DNA of 64,000 nucleotides. Origin: Embleya sp042956465 (GTDB lineage: Bacteria; Actinomycetota; Actinomycetes; Streptomycetales; Streptomycetaceae). The position numbers and the translations under genes were made by a program. Within the stretch, counting starts at the first letter, position 1. Every line of letters starts with the position of its first letter. The notes under the pieces are model-generated. The model worked only from the letters and a program-made list of their open reading frames with translations. It searched no databases and was not told the origin of the DNA. Shown here in pieces: positions 26,539-35,324 of this stretch. The stretch lies in the NCBI RefSeq assembly GCF_042956465.1, contig NZ_JBIBGL010000012.1:248001-312000 (forward strand), in the 5' to 3' direction.

Positions 26539-27777
26539 GTGAGTACGGGGACCACGACGAACACCGAGCCGGCGTCGTCCGCGACCGCGCCGAACCTGTG
26601 GCGGGACGCCTCCTTCTCGGCCGTGCTCGCCGGTCTGATCGCGGTGTTGGTCTCCTACTCGGGGCCGCTGGTGATCGTGCTGACCGCGGCGTCCGCCGGC
26701 GGGCTGACCGCCGAGCAGACCGGCTCGTGGGTCTGGGCGCTGTCCATCGGCAGCGGGCTGACCTGCCTGGGTCTGAGCCTGCACACCCGGATGCCGATCG
26801 TCACCGCGTGGTCCACACCGGGCGCCGCACTGCTGGTGACCAGCCTGGGCTCGTACTCGTATCCCGAGGCGATCGGCGCGTTCGTGGTCACCGGTGTGCT
26901 GATCACGGTGATCGGGGTGACCGGCGTGTTCGGCCGGTTGATGCGGCGGGTGCCGGCCGCGGTGGTGTCCGCGATGCTGGCCGGGATCCTGTTCTCGTTC
27001 GGTACCGGGGTGTTCACGTCGGTCCGGACCGCGCCCTGGATCGGCGGCGGCGTGCTGCTCGCCTACCTGGTCGGGAAGCGGTTCCTCGCGCGCTACGCGG
27101 TACTGGTCGCGTTGGTGGTCGGGGTGGCCTGCGCGGCGGCGACCTCGCGGCTGCACGTGCACATCGACACGTTCGAGATCGCGCGTCCGGAGTGGACCAC
27201 GCCGCACCTGTCGGTGCCGGCCCTGATCGGGATCGCGGTGCCGCTCCTGGTGGCCACCCTCGCGTCGCAGAACGCGCCCGGGATGGGGGTGTTGGCCGCG
27301 TCCGGCTATGCGCCGAACGACCGGGTGCTGATCGGCTCGACCGGGGCGGTGTCCACGCTGCTCGCGCCGTTCGGATCGCACGCGATCAACCTGGCCGCGA
27401 TCACCGCCGCGATCTGTACCGGCCCCGAGGCGCACCACGACCCCCGCAGGCGCTATGTCGCGGGGGTCTCGTGCGGCGTCTTCTACCTGGTCGTGGGCAT
27501 GTTCGGGTCGACCCTGGTGGCCCTGTTCGCGGGCCTGCCCAAGGAACTGGTCGCGGCGGTGGCGGGCGTGGCGCTGTTCGGCGCGCTGGCGAGCGGCCTC
27601 ACCGGCGCGATGGCCGACGACGAGCACCGCGAGGCGGCGCTGATCACCTTCCTGGCCACCGCGTCCGGGGTCACCATCGGCGGGATCGGGTCCGCGTTCT
27701 GGGGGCTGATCGCGGGTGTCCTGGCCCACCTGGTGCTGTCCGGCGGCCGGTTCAGCCGGTCGGGTTCGCGGTCATGA
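26539..27777 (+). CDS. BenE-family benzoate/H+ symporter-like membrane protein
   Basis: A protein of 412 residues with about 11-12 membrane helices. BenE hallmarks include LVSYSGPLVIVL, RMPIVTAWSTPGAALL, LPKELVAAVAGVALFGAL and VATLASQNAPGMGVL. Characterised BenE proteins import benzoate, but no benzoate-degrading genes are nearby, so the substrate is open. The GTG at 26539 is preceded by GGCGAGG. The last 26 bp overlap the end of the convergent tetR gene. Confidence 0.87.
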   Translation: MSTGTTTNTEPASSATAPNLWRDASFSAVLAGLIAVLVSYSGPLVIVLTAASAGGLTAEQTGSWVWALSIGSGLTCLGLSLHTRMPIVTAWSTPGAALLVTSLGSYSYPEAIGAFVVTGVLITVIGVTGVFGRLMRRVPAAVVSAMLAGILFSFGTGVFTSVRTAPWIGGGVLLAYLVGKRFLARYAVLVALVVGVACAAATSRLHVHIDTFEIARPEWTTPHLSVPALIGIAVPLLVATLASQNAPGMGVLAASGYAPNDRVLIGSTGAVSTLLAPFGSHAINLAAITAAICTGPEAHHDPRRRYVAGVSCGVFYLVVGMFGSTLVALFAGLPKELVAAVAGVALFGALASGLTGAMADDEHREAALITFLATASGVTIGGIGSAFWGLIAGVLAHLVLSGGRFSRSGSRS

Positions 27778-28333
27778 GCACGCGCATGCCCTCGGCGAGA
27801 TCCCGGCCGGTGGGTGCGCTCTCCGGGGCGAACATCCACTGGCTGACCACGCCCACCAGGAGCGCCTGACACAGCGCCCCGACCGTGCCGGTGAGGTGCT
27901 CGTTGCCCTCCTCGGGCACGCCCAGGAAGATCGAGGCCAGCCCGGAGCGGCCGTCGTTCTGCGCCGCGGCGAGCACCTTGTGGATCTCCGGCAGCTCGTC
28001 GAGATGGGCCAGGATCTCGAAATTGGCCGCCCACATCATCCGGTGCGCCTCCATCAGGTCGATCACGCGCGTCCAGATCGCCTCGAAGCGCTCCAGCGGC
28101 GCGGTCTGGCTGCCCACGGCGTCGGCCAGCGCGTCGGCCAGTTCCGCGCCCCACCCCTCGATCGACTCCAGCAGCGCCTGCTGCATCAGCGCGTCCTTGG
28201 ACCCGTAGTGGTAGCCGATCGATCCGAGGTTGGTTCCCGACGCGGCGACGATGTCGCGCGCGGTGGTGCGCATGTAGCCCTTCTCGTACAGACAACGTTT
28301 GGCTCCGGCCAGCAGGTCTTCGCGATGTCCCAT
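27752..28333 (-). CDS. TetR-family transcriptional regulator
   Basis: A protein of 193 residues. The N-terminal helix-turn-helix is CLYEKGYMRTTARDIVAASGTNLGSIGYHYGSKDALMQQAL (about 14-54). The ligand-binding half is helical and hydrophobic. An AT-rich palindromic region 23 bp upstream of its start is a likely autoregulatory operator. The convergent BenE-like transporter overlaps its 3' end, so antisense interplay is possible, but the transporter's promoter is not near this operator. Confidence 0.9.
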   Translation of the reverse strand: MGHREDLLAGAKRCLYEKGYMRTTARDIVAASGTNLGSIGYHYGSKDALMQQALLESIEGWGAELADALADAVGSQTAPLERFEAIWTRVIDLMEAHRMMWAANFEILAHLDELPEIHKVLAAAQNDGRSGLASIFLGVPEEGNEHLTGTVGALCQALLVGVVSQWMFAPESAPTGRDLAEGMRVLMTANPTG

Positions 28334-28355
28334 GAAGTGATCGTAACCCCGCGCT

Positions 28356-28395
28356 AGACAAATGTCTTATACAAATGACTCATACACTTGTATAA
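28356..28395. promoter_or_regulatory. AT-rich operator/promoter of the tetR gene
   Basis: Two inverted repeats sit side by side: AGACA-AA-TGTCT (28356-28367) and TTATACAA (28367-28374) with TTGTATAA (28388-28395), 13 bp apart. This ~40-bp island is very AT-rich for this genome and lies between the tetR start and the DUF1003 gene end. It is probably the tetR promoter with one or two repressor sites. Confidence 0.65.
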
Positions 28396-28457
28396 AAAGA
28401 TGCCGAGGCCGGGACGGCACCCCGGACCCGGCGGCGCCGGCGGACCCGGCCCTCGGC

Positions 28458-29042
28458 TCAGGAGTGCTCGGGGTCCGGCGGGGGCTGCTGCCGGGTCAGG
28501 TGCGCGTCGGTCACGTTGCGGCCCATCAGCCACCCGTCGGTCTCCCGGCGCTCGTCCAACTCCTTGAGCATGGACTGGAGTTCCGAGCGCAGGAAGTCCC
28601 GGGTGGCGACCTCGCCGAGGGCGATCCGCAGCGCCGCGACCTCGCGGGTCAGGTATTCGGTGTCCGCGATGTTGCGCTCGTTGCGGGCCCGGTCCTGCTC
28701 CAGGTTGACCCGGTCCCGGTCGTCCTGTCGGTTCTGTGCGAGCAGAATCAGCGGCGCCGCGTAGGACGCCTGGAGGGACAGCGCCAGGGTGAGGAAGATG
28801 AACGGGTACTCGTCGAAGCGCAGCGCCGGTGGCACGAAGATGTTCCAGGCGATCCACACGATCACCGTGGCGGTCATGTAGACCAGGAATCGACCGGTGC
28901 CCAGGAACCGGGCGATCCGCTCGGAGAACCGGCCGAACGCCTCCGGGTCGTACGCGGGCAGCAGCGGACGCCGCCGCGGGTCGCGCGGTTGATCCAGGCG
29001 CGGGCGGCGGCGCTTGTCGGTGTTCGTGCTCTCACGTGCCAC
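28458..29042 (-). CDS. DUF1003 membrane protein
   Basis: A protein of 194 residues. Two membrane helices (LVYMTATVIVWIAWNIF and FIFLTLALSLQASYAAPLILLA) with QNRQDDRDRVNLEQDRARNERNIADTEYLTREVAALR following are diagnostic of DUF1003. A C-terminal coiled coil of about 70 residues is predicted to be cytoplasmic. The function is unknown. The GTG start at 29042 lies inside the 3' end of the CBS-domain gene (11-bp overlap), so the pair is coupled, as in many actinobacteria. Confidence 0.88.
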   Translation of the reverse strand: MARESTNTDKRRRPRLDQPRDPRRRPLLPAYDPEAFGRFSERIARFLGTGRFLVYMTATVIVWIAWNIFVPPALRFDEYPFIFLTLALSLQASYAAPLILLAQNRQDDRDRVNLEQDRARNERNIADTEYLTREVAALRIALGEVATRDFLRSELQSMLKELDERRETDGWLMGRNVTDAHLTRQQPPPDPEHS

Positions 29043-30306
29043 GGCGGACACCCCCGTCTCCGTGTATGGCACCCTCGCGCCAGTCCTCGGGCAGCAGGTG
29101 GTCGAGCACGTCGTCGACGGTGACCGCGCCGAGCAGGTGGTCGTCCTCGTCCACCACGGGCGCGGCGACCATGTTGTACGCGGCCAGGAAGCTGGTCACC
29201 TCGGCGAGCGGGGTGTCCGGCCGCAGCGGCATCAGGTCGGTGTCCAGGACCGCCCCGACCAGGGTGAACGGCGGATCGCGCAGCAGTCGCTGGAAGTGCA
29301 CCGTGCCCAGATACTTGCCGGTCGGCGTCTCGGTCGGCGGCCGGCAGACGTAGACCTGGCTCGCCAGGGCCGGCGACAGGTCGGAGTTGCGCACGTGCGC
29401 GAGCGCCTCGGCGATCGTGGCGCCCGGTTCCAGGACGATCGGCTCGGTGGTCATCATGCCGCCGGCGGTGTCCTCGACGTAGGTCAGCAGGCGGCGTACG
29501 TCCTCCGCCTCCTCGGGCTCCATCAGGCCGAGCAGGCGTTCCGCGGTGTCCTCGGGCAGCTCGGAGATCAGGTCGGCCGCGTCGTCCGGGTCCATCGCCT
29601 CCAGCACGTCGGCCGCGCGTTCCTCCTGGAGCTGGCCCAGGATCTCGACCTGGTCGTCCTCGGGCAGTTCCTCCAACACGTCCGCGAGGCGGTCGTCGTC
29701 CAGCGCCGCGGCCACCTCGGCGCGGCGCTTGGCGGACAGGTTGTGCAGCACGTTCGCCAGGTCGGCGGGTCGCAGCTGCTCGAAGGTGGCGAGCAGGTTG
29801 GCCGCGCCCTGCTGATCCTCCGGACGCTCGAAGCCGACCACCGCGTTCCAGTCGACGGTGATCGTCTCGCCGCGCCGCCGGCGCAGCCCGGAGGTGCCGC
29901 CCTTTTGCACGAACAGCTTGGAGATCAACCAGTCGCGACCGCGCCCGAGCGCCATCGCGACGTCCAGGACGGTCACCGCCTCGTCGTTCTCGGCGAGGGT
30001 CACCCGGCGGTCCAGCATCTCGGCGAGCACCAGCGTCTCGCTCGGCCGCTGCTCGAAGCGGCGCATGTTGACCAGCCCGGTGGTGATCACCTCGCCGGTC
30101 TCCACACTGGTCACCCGGGTCATCGGTACGAAGATCCGCCGGCGGGTGGCCACCTCGACCACCAGCCCGAGCACGCGCGGGGGGAGCTGGGCGGTACGCA
30201 GCATCACCACCACGTCGCGCAGCCGGCCGACGTGGTCGCCGTTGGGGTCGAACACGGCCACGCCGGCCAGGTGCGAGATGAACACTCGCCCGGATGACGC
30301 ACCCAT
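29032..30306 (-). CDS. PRC-barrel, MgtE-N and CBS-domain protein lacking a channel domain
   Basis: A protein of 424 residues. Its N-terminal PRC-barrel-like part (about 1-150: FDPNGDHVGRLRDVVVML, DWNAVVGFE) is followed by an MgtE N domain of acidic helical repeats (about 170-280: LADVLEELPEDDQVEIL, AADLISELPEDTAERLLG) and two CBS domains (about 285-410). It has no membrane part, so it is not itself a magnesium channel. It probably senses Mg2+ or nucleotides and acts with the DUF1003 protein; that partnership is inferred from gene overlap. Confidence 0.88.
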   Translation of the reverse strand: MGASSGRVFISHLAGVAVFDPNGDHVGRLRDVVVMLRTAQLPPRVLGLVVEVATRRRIFVPMTRVTSVETGEVITTGLVNMRRFEQRPSETLVLAEMLDRRVTLAENDEAVTVLDVAMALGRGRDWLISKLFVQKGGTSGLRRRRGETITVDWNAVVGFERPEDQQGAANLLATFEQLRPADLANVLHNLSAKRRAEVAAALDDDRLADVLEELPEDDQVEILGQLQEERAADVLEAMDPDDAADLISELPEDTAERLLGLMEPEEAEDVRRLLTYVEDTAGGMMTTEPIVLEPGATIAEALAHVRNSDLSPALASQVYVCRPPTETPTGKYLGTVHFQRLLRDPPFTLVGAVLDTDLMPLRPDTPLAEVTSFLAAYNMVAAPVVDEDDHLLGAVTVDDVLDHLLPEDWREGAIHGDGGVRRGT

Positions 30307-30449
30307 GCCGTGGTCCCTCCGTCGCCGATGTGTACGTCCGCGTTGGCCGATCCGCGCGGTCACTCCGCGGGTGCCCCGGACGGCCCAGGCTACCGGTGAA
30401 GGTGGGCATGATCACGACACCCGGTGCCCGGCTCAGTACAGTGCCGCCC

Positions 30450-31277
30450 GTGCGCTTGCCTCAGACGAAGACCACGATCGCCCTCCTGGCCGCCTGTGTC
30501 CTCACCGGCACGGCGTGTTCGAAGGAGGAGACCGGGCTCGGTACGGAGTCCGCGGACTCCATCGCCGGCAAGTCCAAGGCGGCGGCCGCGCGGGCCGGTG
30601 CCGTCCACGTGCAGGGCGTGTGGAAGATCCAGAGCCAGGAGTTCCGGATCGACCTGCGGCTCAAGCGCGAGGGCGGGGTGGGCACCGTGGTCACCGCGGA
30701 CAGCACCATCGAACTGCTGCGGATCAACGAGGACCTGTTCGTGCGCGGCGACGCCCGGCTCTATCAGGGGCGGGACGGTCGCGGCGGGGCCGATGTGGAA
30801 CAGTCGGCCCAGGCGCTGCGGGACAAGTTCGTCAAGGTTCCGCCCGCCGATCCCAGTTATGCCCGACTGTCCGGATTCACCCGGATGCAGGACATGATGA
30901 CCGACCTGATCCGGCTCAACGGCAAGCTCAAGAAGGACGGTCGGGAGAAGGTGCGCGGAGCCGAGTCGCTCAAGCTCGTCGCGGACCGAGGTCGCGGCGG
31001 CGAACTGCGGGTGGCTCTGCACGGAGTGCCGTTCCCGCTCAAGTACATCCCGTCGCCCGGCGGCGGAGCGCTCGAACTCTTCGAATTCGACCAGGACTTC
31101 CCGCTCGTGTTGCCCAAGACCGAGGATACGGTCGACTACGGCACGCTGACCGACGGCAAGGAGCCGTCGGACAAGTCCCCGGTCAAGCCGTCGGACAAGC
31201 CGTCCGACAAACCCTCCGGCAGGCCGTCGGACAAACCCTCGGGCAATCCCGACGGGTTGGTGCCGGGCACCGACTGA
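30450..31277 (+). CDS. Lipoprotein of LppX/LprG-like type with DKPS repeats
   Basis: A protein of 275 residues. The lipoprotein signal VRLPQTKTTIALLAACVLTGTAC has a lipobox LTGTAC, with lipidated Cys near 23. The mature part (SKAAAARAGAVHVQGVWKI..., EFRIDLRLKREGGVGTVV) resembles LolA-like LppX/LprAFG proteins that bind lipids. The C-terminus is a Lys/Pro/Ser tail with DKPS units. GTG 30450 gives an ideal signal peptide; ATG 30408 is an alternative. The next gene is a paralogue, so a duplication is likely. Confidence 0.78.
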   Translation: MRLPQTKTTIALLAACVLTGTACSKEETGLGTESADSIAGKSKAAAARAGAVHVQGVWKIQSQEFRIDLRLKREGGVGTVVTADSTIELLRINEDLFVRGDARLYQGRDGRGGADVEQSAQALRDKFVKVPPADPSYARLSGFTRMQDMMTDLIRLNGKLKKDGREKVRGAESLKLVADRGRGGELRVALHGVPFPLKYIPSPGGGALELFEFDQDFPLVLPKTEDTVDYGTLTDGKEPSDKSPVKPSDKPSDKPSGRPSDKPSGNPDGLVPGTD

Positions 31278-31387
31278 GGCGGGCGATTCCGGCTCCGGGA
31301 TACCGTTTCCGGCAGGACGTCGACGCACCCGGGCGTCGACTCGGGTCAGCGAACCAACGAGACATCGAACGACGAGGGAACCCAACG

Positions 31388-32344
31388 GTGGATCACGTGC
31401 GGCGCGGCTTCGTGGTGGCTACGGCTGTATCGGTCACGGTGCTGGCCGCCGGGTGTAGTGCGGGACGACCCGCACACCGCTCGTGGCAGGCACCGGTGGA
31501 CGAACCGACGGCGGGTGCGCCGCTCGGCAACCAGGTGGACAACCTGGATCCGGCGGCGATCCTGCAGCGCGCCCAGGCCGCGACGGCGGGGGCGAAGTCG
31601 GTGCACGTCAAGGGGGAGTTGACGGTCCCGGGCGCGGCCGGCAAGCCGGCCAAGCCGTTCAGTGTGGACATGCGCTTCACCAGCACCGGCAGCGAGGGCC
31701 AGATCGTCGAGGACACCACGACCGCCTACGTCACCCGGGTGCAGAACCAGGTCTGGTTCCGAGGCGACGCGAAGTTCTGGTCCAAGGTCGAGGGCACCGC
31801 CACCGAGGTGGCCAACCACGACAAGTACGTACAGGTCCCCACCTCCGGGGACAAGAAATACGACGGCATCGTGGAGAACACCTACGTCGAGCGGCTGACC
31901 AACAAGCTGATGGGCAAGCCGGGCAAGCTGGAGAAGGGCCCGGTCAAACAGGTCAACGGGCACAAGGCGATCGCGCTGGAGAACCGGACGCCGGGCACCG
32001 GCGGCACCATCTGGGTGGCCGTCGAGGGCGCCCCGTACCTGCTGCGGATGGAGTCGGCCCCGGACGCCAAGCAGGCCGGCGCGTTCGATTTCCTCGGCTA
32101 CGGCGAGCGGGTCATCGTGCACGCGCCGGATCCCAAGGAGGTGGTGGACAAGGGCCTGACCACCCAGGGCCGCCCGACCGGCGGCACCGGCAACAACGGT
32201 TCCTCGTCCGGCACCGGCGGCACCTCGACGCGCCCTCCGAACGGCACGCCGTCCACCTCCACCACGCGCCGTCCGGACATCGGCCGGATGAGCAAGCCGC
32301 CGGTGCCCACCGGGCTCAGGAGCGACCCGCTGCTGTTCTCCTGA
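31388..32344 (+). CDS. Lipoprotein paralogue, LppX/LprG-like
   Basis: A protein of 318 residues with lipobox VLAAGC near residue 23. The body (AKSVHVKGELTVPG..., DMRFTSTGSEGQIVEDTTTAYVTRVQNQVWFRGDAKFW) parallels the upstream lipoprotein and suggests an LppX/LprAFG-type lipid-binding fold. The C-terminus is a Gly/Ser/Thr/Pro tail ending in SDPLLFS. GAGGGA before the GTG at 31388 supports the start. The gap of 110 bp and shared orientation suggest co-expression with the paralogue. Confidence 0.8.
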   Translation: MDHVRRGFVVATAVSVTVLAAGCSAGRPAHRSWQAPVDEPTAGAPLGNQVDNLDPAAILQRAQAATAGAKSVHVKGELTVPGAAGKPAKPFSVDMRFTSTGSEGQIVEDTTTAYVTRVQNQVWFRGDAKFWSKVEGTATEVANHDKYVQVPTSGDKKYDGIVENTYVERLTNKLMGKPGKLEKGPVKQVNGHKAIALENRTPGTGGTIWVAVEGAPYLLRMESAPDAKQAGAFDFLGYGERVIVHAPDPKEVVDKGLTTQGRPTGGTGNNGSSSGTGGTSTRPPNGTPSTSTTRRPDIGRMSKPPVPTGLRSDPLLFS

Positions 32345-32396
32345 GGTCTCCTGCCGGGCCCCGGCCGGGCGGTCGCCGGTTCGCGGCCTCCCGGGC

Positions 32397-33014
32397 TCAG
32401 CCGCCGCGCCGGCGCAGCCGGCCGATCGACAGATTGAACGGCGCGGCTCCGCGGGTCACCGCGGGCGAACCGATCGGCACCGTGCGGCCCGCGTCCCGGG
32501 GTACGGAGCGCGCCGAGCCGGTCGGGGTGAGCCGGATCAGGTCGCACTCGCGCGCCCAGCGGGCCGGCTGCTCCTCGCCGTCCGGCGCGTTCAACCGGGC
32601 CGCGTGCAGGGCCAGGACGGCCGGCTCGTACGCCGGGTCGTCCGGCGTGACCACGGCGACCTCGGCGGTCCACCCGGGCAGCCGGCCGCCCTTGTCCTTG
32701 CTGCGCATGTCCACGAGCGCCCGGCCGGCCTCGGCCAGCCCGGGTACGAACTGCTCGACGGCGCCGTCCTCGCGGGCGTTCACCAGCCACGACGAACCGT
32801 CCAGCCACACGTGCCAGACCGGGCGGGGCGGGGCGGTGCCCACGGTGAGCCAGAGCAGGCCGGACTTCTTCGCTCCTTCTTCGAGCAGCGCGGCTTCTTC
32901 AAGCAGCGCGCCTTCCTCGAGCCGCGCACCCTCTTCGCGCCGGGCCGCTTCTTCGGGCGACGCGCCCTGCCCGCGCGGCGTGTTCGCTCCCGGGAGTGGG
33001 TCGGTGTCCGTCAT
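32397..33014 (-). CDS. Hypothetical protein with Glu/Ala heptad-like N-terminus
   Basis: A protein of 205 residues. Residues 20-48 are tandem units (EEAARRE, EEGARLE, EEGALLE, EEAALLE, EEGAKK), likely helical. The rest (LLWLTVGTAPPRPVWHVWLDGSSWLVNAREDGAVEQFVPGL...) loosely resembles a split-barrel FMN/F420-binding fold (PNPOx-like), but no cofactor residue can be named. Soluble. It is divergent from the CitE-like gene. Function unknown. Confidence 0.72.
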   Translation of the reverse strand: MTDTDPLPGANTPRGQGASPEEAARREEGARLEEGALLEEAALLEEGAKKSGLLWLTVGTAPPRPVWHVWLDGSSWLVNAREDGAVEQFVPGLAEAGRALVDMRSKDKGGRLPGWTAEVAVVTPDDPAYEPAVLALHAARLNAPDGEEQPARWARECDLIRLTPTGSARSVPRDAGRTVPIGSPAVTRGAAPFNLSIGRLRRRGG

Positions 33015-33129
33015 GGGCCACAGCGTCCCACAACGTGCGGTCGCGGAACGTGCGCCACCTCATAGCCCGGGTGGGGTGACCCGTCGGTAACCTGACCGCA
33101 CGATCCGCAGCACTGGGAGGACCAGACAC

Positions 33130-34098
33130 ATGGCCGCCACATCGCGTAGCTTGCGTTCCCGCCGTTCCTGTATGGCTGTGCCCGGCAGCAACCCGCGCTT
33201 CATCGAGAAGGCGCAGGGGCTCCCGGTCGACCAGGTGTTCCTCGACCTCGAGGACGCCTGCGCCCCACTCGCGAAGGAGGGCGCGCGACACACCATCGTC
33301 GACGCGCTGAACAACGGCGACTGGGGCAATCGCATCCGCGTCGTGCGGGTCAACGACTGGACCACGCACTGGACCTACCGCGACGTGGTCACCGTCGTGG
33401 AGGGCGCGGGGGCCAACCTCGACGCCATCATGTTGCCGAAGGTCCAGGACGCGGGCCAGGTCAAGGCGTTGGACCTGCTGCTCACCCAGATCGAGAAGAC
33501 GGTCGGCCTGGAGGTCGGCCGGATCGGCATCGAGGCGCAGATCGAGAACGCCCGCGGCCTGGTGAACGTGGACGAGATCGCCGCCGCGTCCCCGCGCGTG
33601 GAGACGATCATCTTCGGCCCGGCCGACTTCATGGCGTCGATCAACATGAAGTCCCTCGTGGTCGGCGAGCAGCCGCCCGGCTACGACACCGGCGACGCGT
33701 ACCACTACATCCTGATGCGCATCCTGATGGCCGCGCGGGCCAACGACCTCCAGGCGATCGACGGCCCGTACCTCCAGATCAAGGAGGTGGACGGGTTCCG
33801 TCGGGTGGCCGGCCGCTCGGCCGCGCTGGGCTTCGACGGCAAGTGGGTGCTGCACCCCGGCCAGATCGACGCCGCGAACGAGCTGTACTCGCCGACCCAG
33901 GCCGACTACGACCACGCCGAGATGATCCTCGACGCGTACGACTGGTGCACCTCGGCCGAGGGTGGGATGAAGGGCGCCGCGATGCTCGGTGACGAGATGA
34001 TCGACGAGGCGTCGCGCAAGATGGCCCTGGTGATCTCGGCCAAGGGCCGTGCCGCGGGCATGCAGCGCACGCAGAAGTTCGAGGCCCCCAAGGGCTGA
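33130..34098 (+). CDS. CitE/HpcH-family lyase (malyl-CoA lyase-like)
   Basis: A protein of 322 residues with a TIM barrel. It has RRSCMAVPGSNPRFIEKAQ, VFLDLEDACAPLAKEGAR, IMLPKVQDAGQVKALD, EAQIENARGLVNVDEIA (metal Glu), FGPADFMASINM (metal Asp) and GKWVLHPGQIDAANELY. These match L-malyl/beta-methylmalyl-CoA lyases and related citramalyl-CoA lyases. The CoA-thioester substrate cannot be fixed, and no ethylmalonyl-CoA pathway genes are adjacent. A GGGAGGA ribosome site lies about 10 bp upstream of the ATG. Confidence 0.88.
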   Translation: MAATSRSLRSRRSCMAVPGSNPRFIEKAQGLPVDQVFLDLEDACAPLAKEGARHTIVDALNNGDWGNRIRVVRVNDWTTHWTYRDVVTVVEGAGANLDAIMLPKVQDAGQVKALDLLLTQIEKTVGLEVGRIGIEAQIENARGLVNVDEIAAASPRVETIIFGPADFMASINMKSLVVGEQPPGYDTGDAYHYILMRILMAARANDLQAIDGPYLQIKEVDGFRRVAGRSAALGFDGKWVLHPGQIDAANELYSPTQADYDHAEMILDAYDWCTSAEGGMKGAAMLGDEMIDEASRKMALVISAKGRAAGMQRTQKFEAPKG

Positions 34099-34163
34099 GG
34101 CCGCATCGGCGGACCGGTCCGGAGCCGGCCCGGTCCGCCGGGTCCGGCCGAGGCCGAGGACGC

Positions 34164-34203
34164 GGAGAAGGGGCGGGAGGCGATCGCCTCCCGCCCCTTC
34201 TCC
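34164..34203. terminator. Perfect 40-bp palindrome, bidirectional terminator
   Basis: Positions 34164-34183 are an exact inverted copy of 34184-34203, so the stem can extend to a minimal loop. It lies between the convergent CitE-like and sigF-type genes. Confidence 0.85.
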
Positions 34204-34240
34204 ACGGGCCTGTGTTCCTGCGGACGGATGTTGGCCCGAC

Positions 34241-35143
34241 TCAGCTCTCCGTGAGCAGCCCTGCGCGCAGGGTGCCGAGCGTGCGGGAGAGCAGCCGGGA
34301 GACGTGCATCTGGGAGATGCCCAGTTGCTCGCCGATCTCGGCCTGCGTCTTGCCGCCGAAGAAGCGCAGCAGCAGGATGTGCTTCTCGCGCGGCGGCAGC
34401 GCGGCGATCAGTGGCCTGAGCGACTCGCGATTGTCAACCAGTTCGATCGCGTCGTCGTCCGCGCCGAGCCGATCCATCGGGACCGCCGCGTCGTCACCGC
34501 CGGCACCGCCGCCGGGTGCGTCGAGCGAGGACGCGCTGTAGCCGTTCGAGGCGATCATGCCCTCGACGATCTCCTCGCGCGAGACGTCCAGGAAGGCCGC
34601 GAGTTCGGCGACGGTGGGCGCCCGATCCAGCTGTCCGCCCAGCTCCTCGCTCGCCTTGGCCAACCGCAGTCGCAACTCCTGGAGCCTGCGCGGCACTCGG
34701 ACCGACCAGGTGGTGTCCCGGAAGAAGCGCTTGATCTCGCCGAGGATGGTCGGCATCGCAAAGGTCGGGAACTCGACTTCGCGATCGGTGTCGAAACGAT
34801 CGATCGCCTTGATCAGCCCGATCGTGCCGACCTGGACGATGTCCTCCAGCGGTTCGCTGCGGGTGCGAAACCGACCCGCGGCGAAGCGCACCAGGGGCAG
34901 GTTGAGTTCGATGAGGGTGTTGCGCACGTATTGGTACTCGTGCGTGCCCTCTTCGAGCCGGTTCAGCCGTTGGAACAGCGTCCGGGACAGAGAGCGCGCG
35001 TCCGCGGCGCCCATCGACCCGATCTCGCCCTCGTCGAACTCGTGGTGAAGCCCGCACAGATCCAGCTCTTCTGCCCCGGTGTCCATTGCCGGTGGCCGCT
35101 GCGACCCCCGGACCTGCATCTCGGCTTCGAGCTGTACTGCCAT
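34241..35143 (-). CDS. sigF: SigB/SigF-family RNA polymerase sigma factor
   Basis: A protein of 300 residues. Region 2 is LNLPLVRFAAGRFRTRSEPLEDIVQVGTIGLIKAIDRFD and EFPTFAMPTILGEIKRFFRD; region 3 is VPRRLQELRLRLAKASEELG; region 4 is LPPREKHILLLRFFGGKTQAEIGEQLGISQMHVSRLLSRTL. This is the SigB/F/G group, used in actinomycetes for stress and development. The extra ~60 residues at the N-terminus are not conserved. The ATG at 35143 has GGAGG only 1 bp away, so a start further downstream is possible. The divergent genes encode its likely partner-switching regulators. The exact paralogue letter is uncertain. Confidence 0.88.
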   Translation of the reverse strand: MAVQLEAEMQVRGSQRPPAMDTGAEELDLCGLHHEFDEGEIGSMGAADARSLSRTLFQRLNRLEEGTHEYQYVRNTLIELNLPLVRFAAGRFRTRSEPLEDIVQVGTIGLIKAIDRFDTDREVEFPTFAMPTILGEIKRFFRDTTWSVRVPRRLQELRLRLAKASEELGGQLDRAPTVAELAAFLDVSREEIVEGMIASNGYSASSLDAPGGGAGGDDAAVPMDRLGADDDAIELVDNRESLRPLIAALPPREKHILLLRFFGGKTQAEIGEQLGISQMHVSRLLSRTLGTLRAGLLTES

Positions 35144-35324
35144 GCCTCCCCCTCGTGACGCGTTTTGAGGTGTCCCCCCTGCGCCTAACCCGGATGGGGA
35201 AGGGCAAACACGATCCACCCGAAAAAGTTTGTGTGCGCCGGCCGACCCCCACCATCGAGGGGCGGTCGTCTATCGTGTGCCCGGGCCGGATTACTCGGTG
35301 GGCAAAGGGCAGCAGGAGGCTGGC

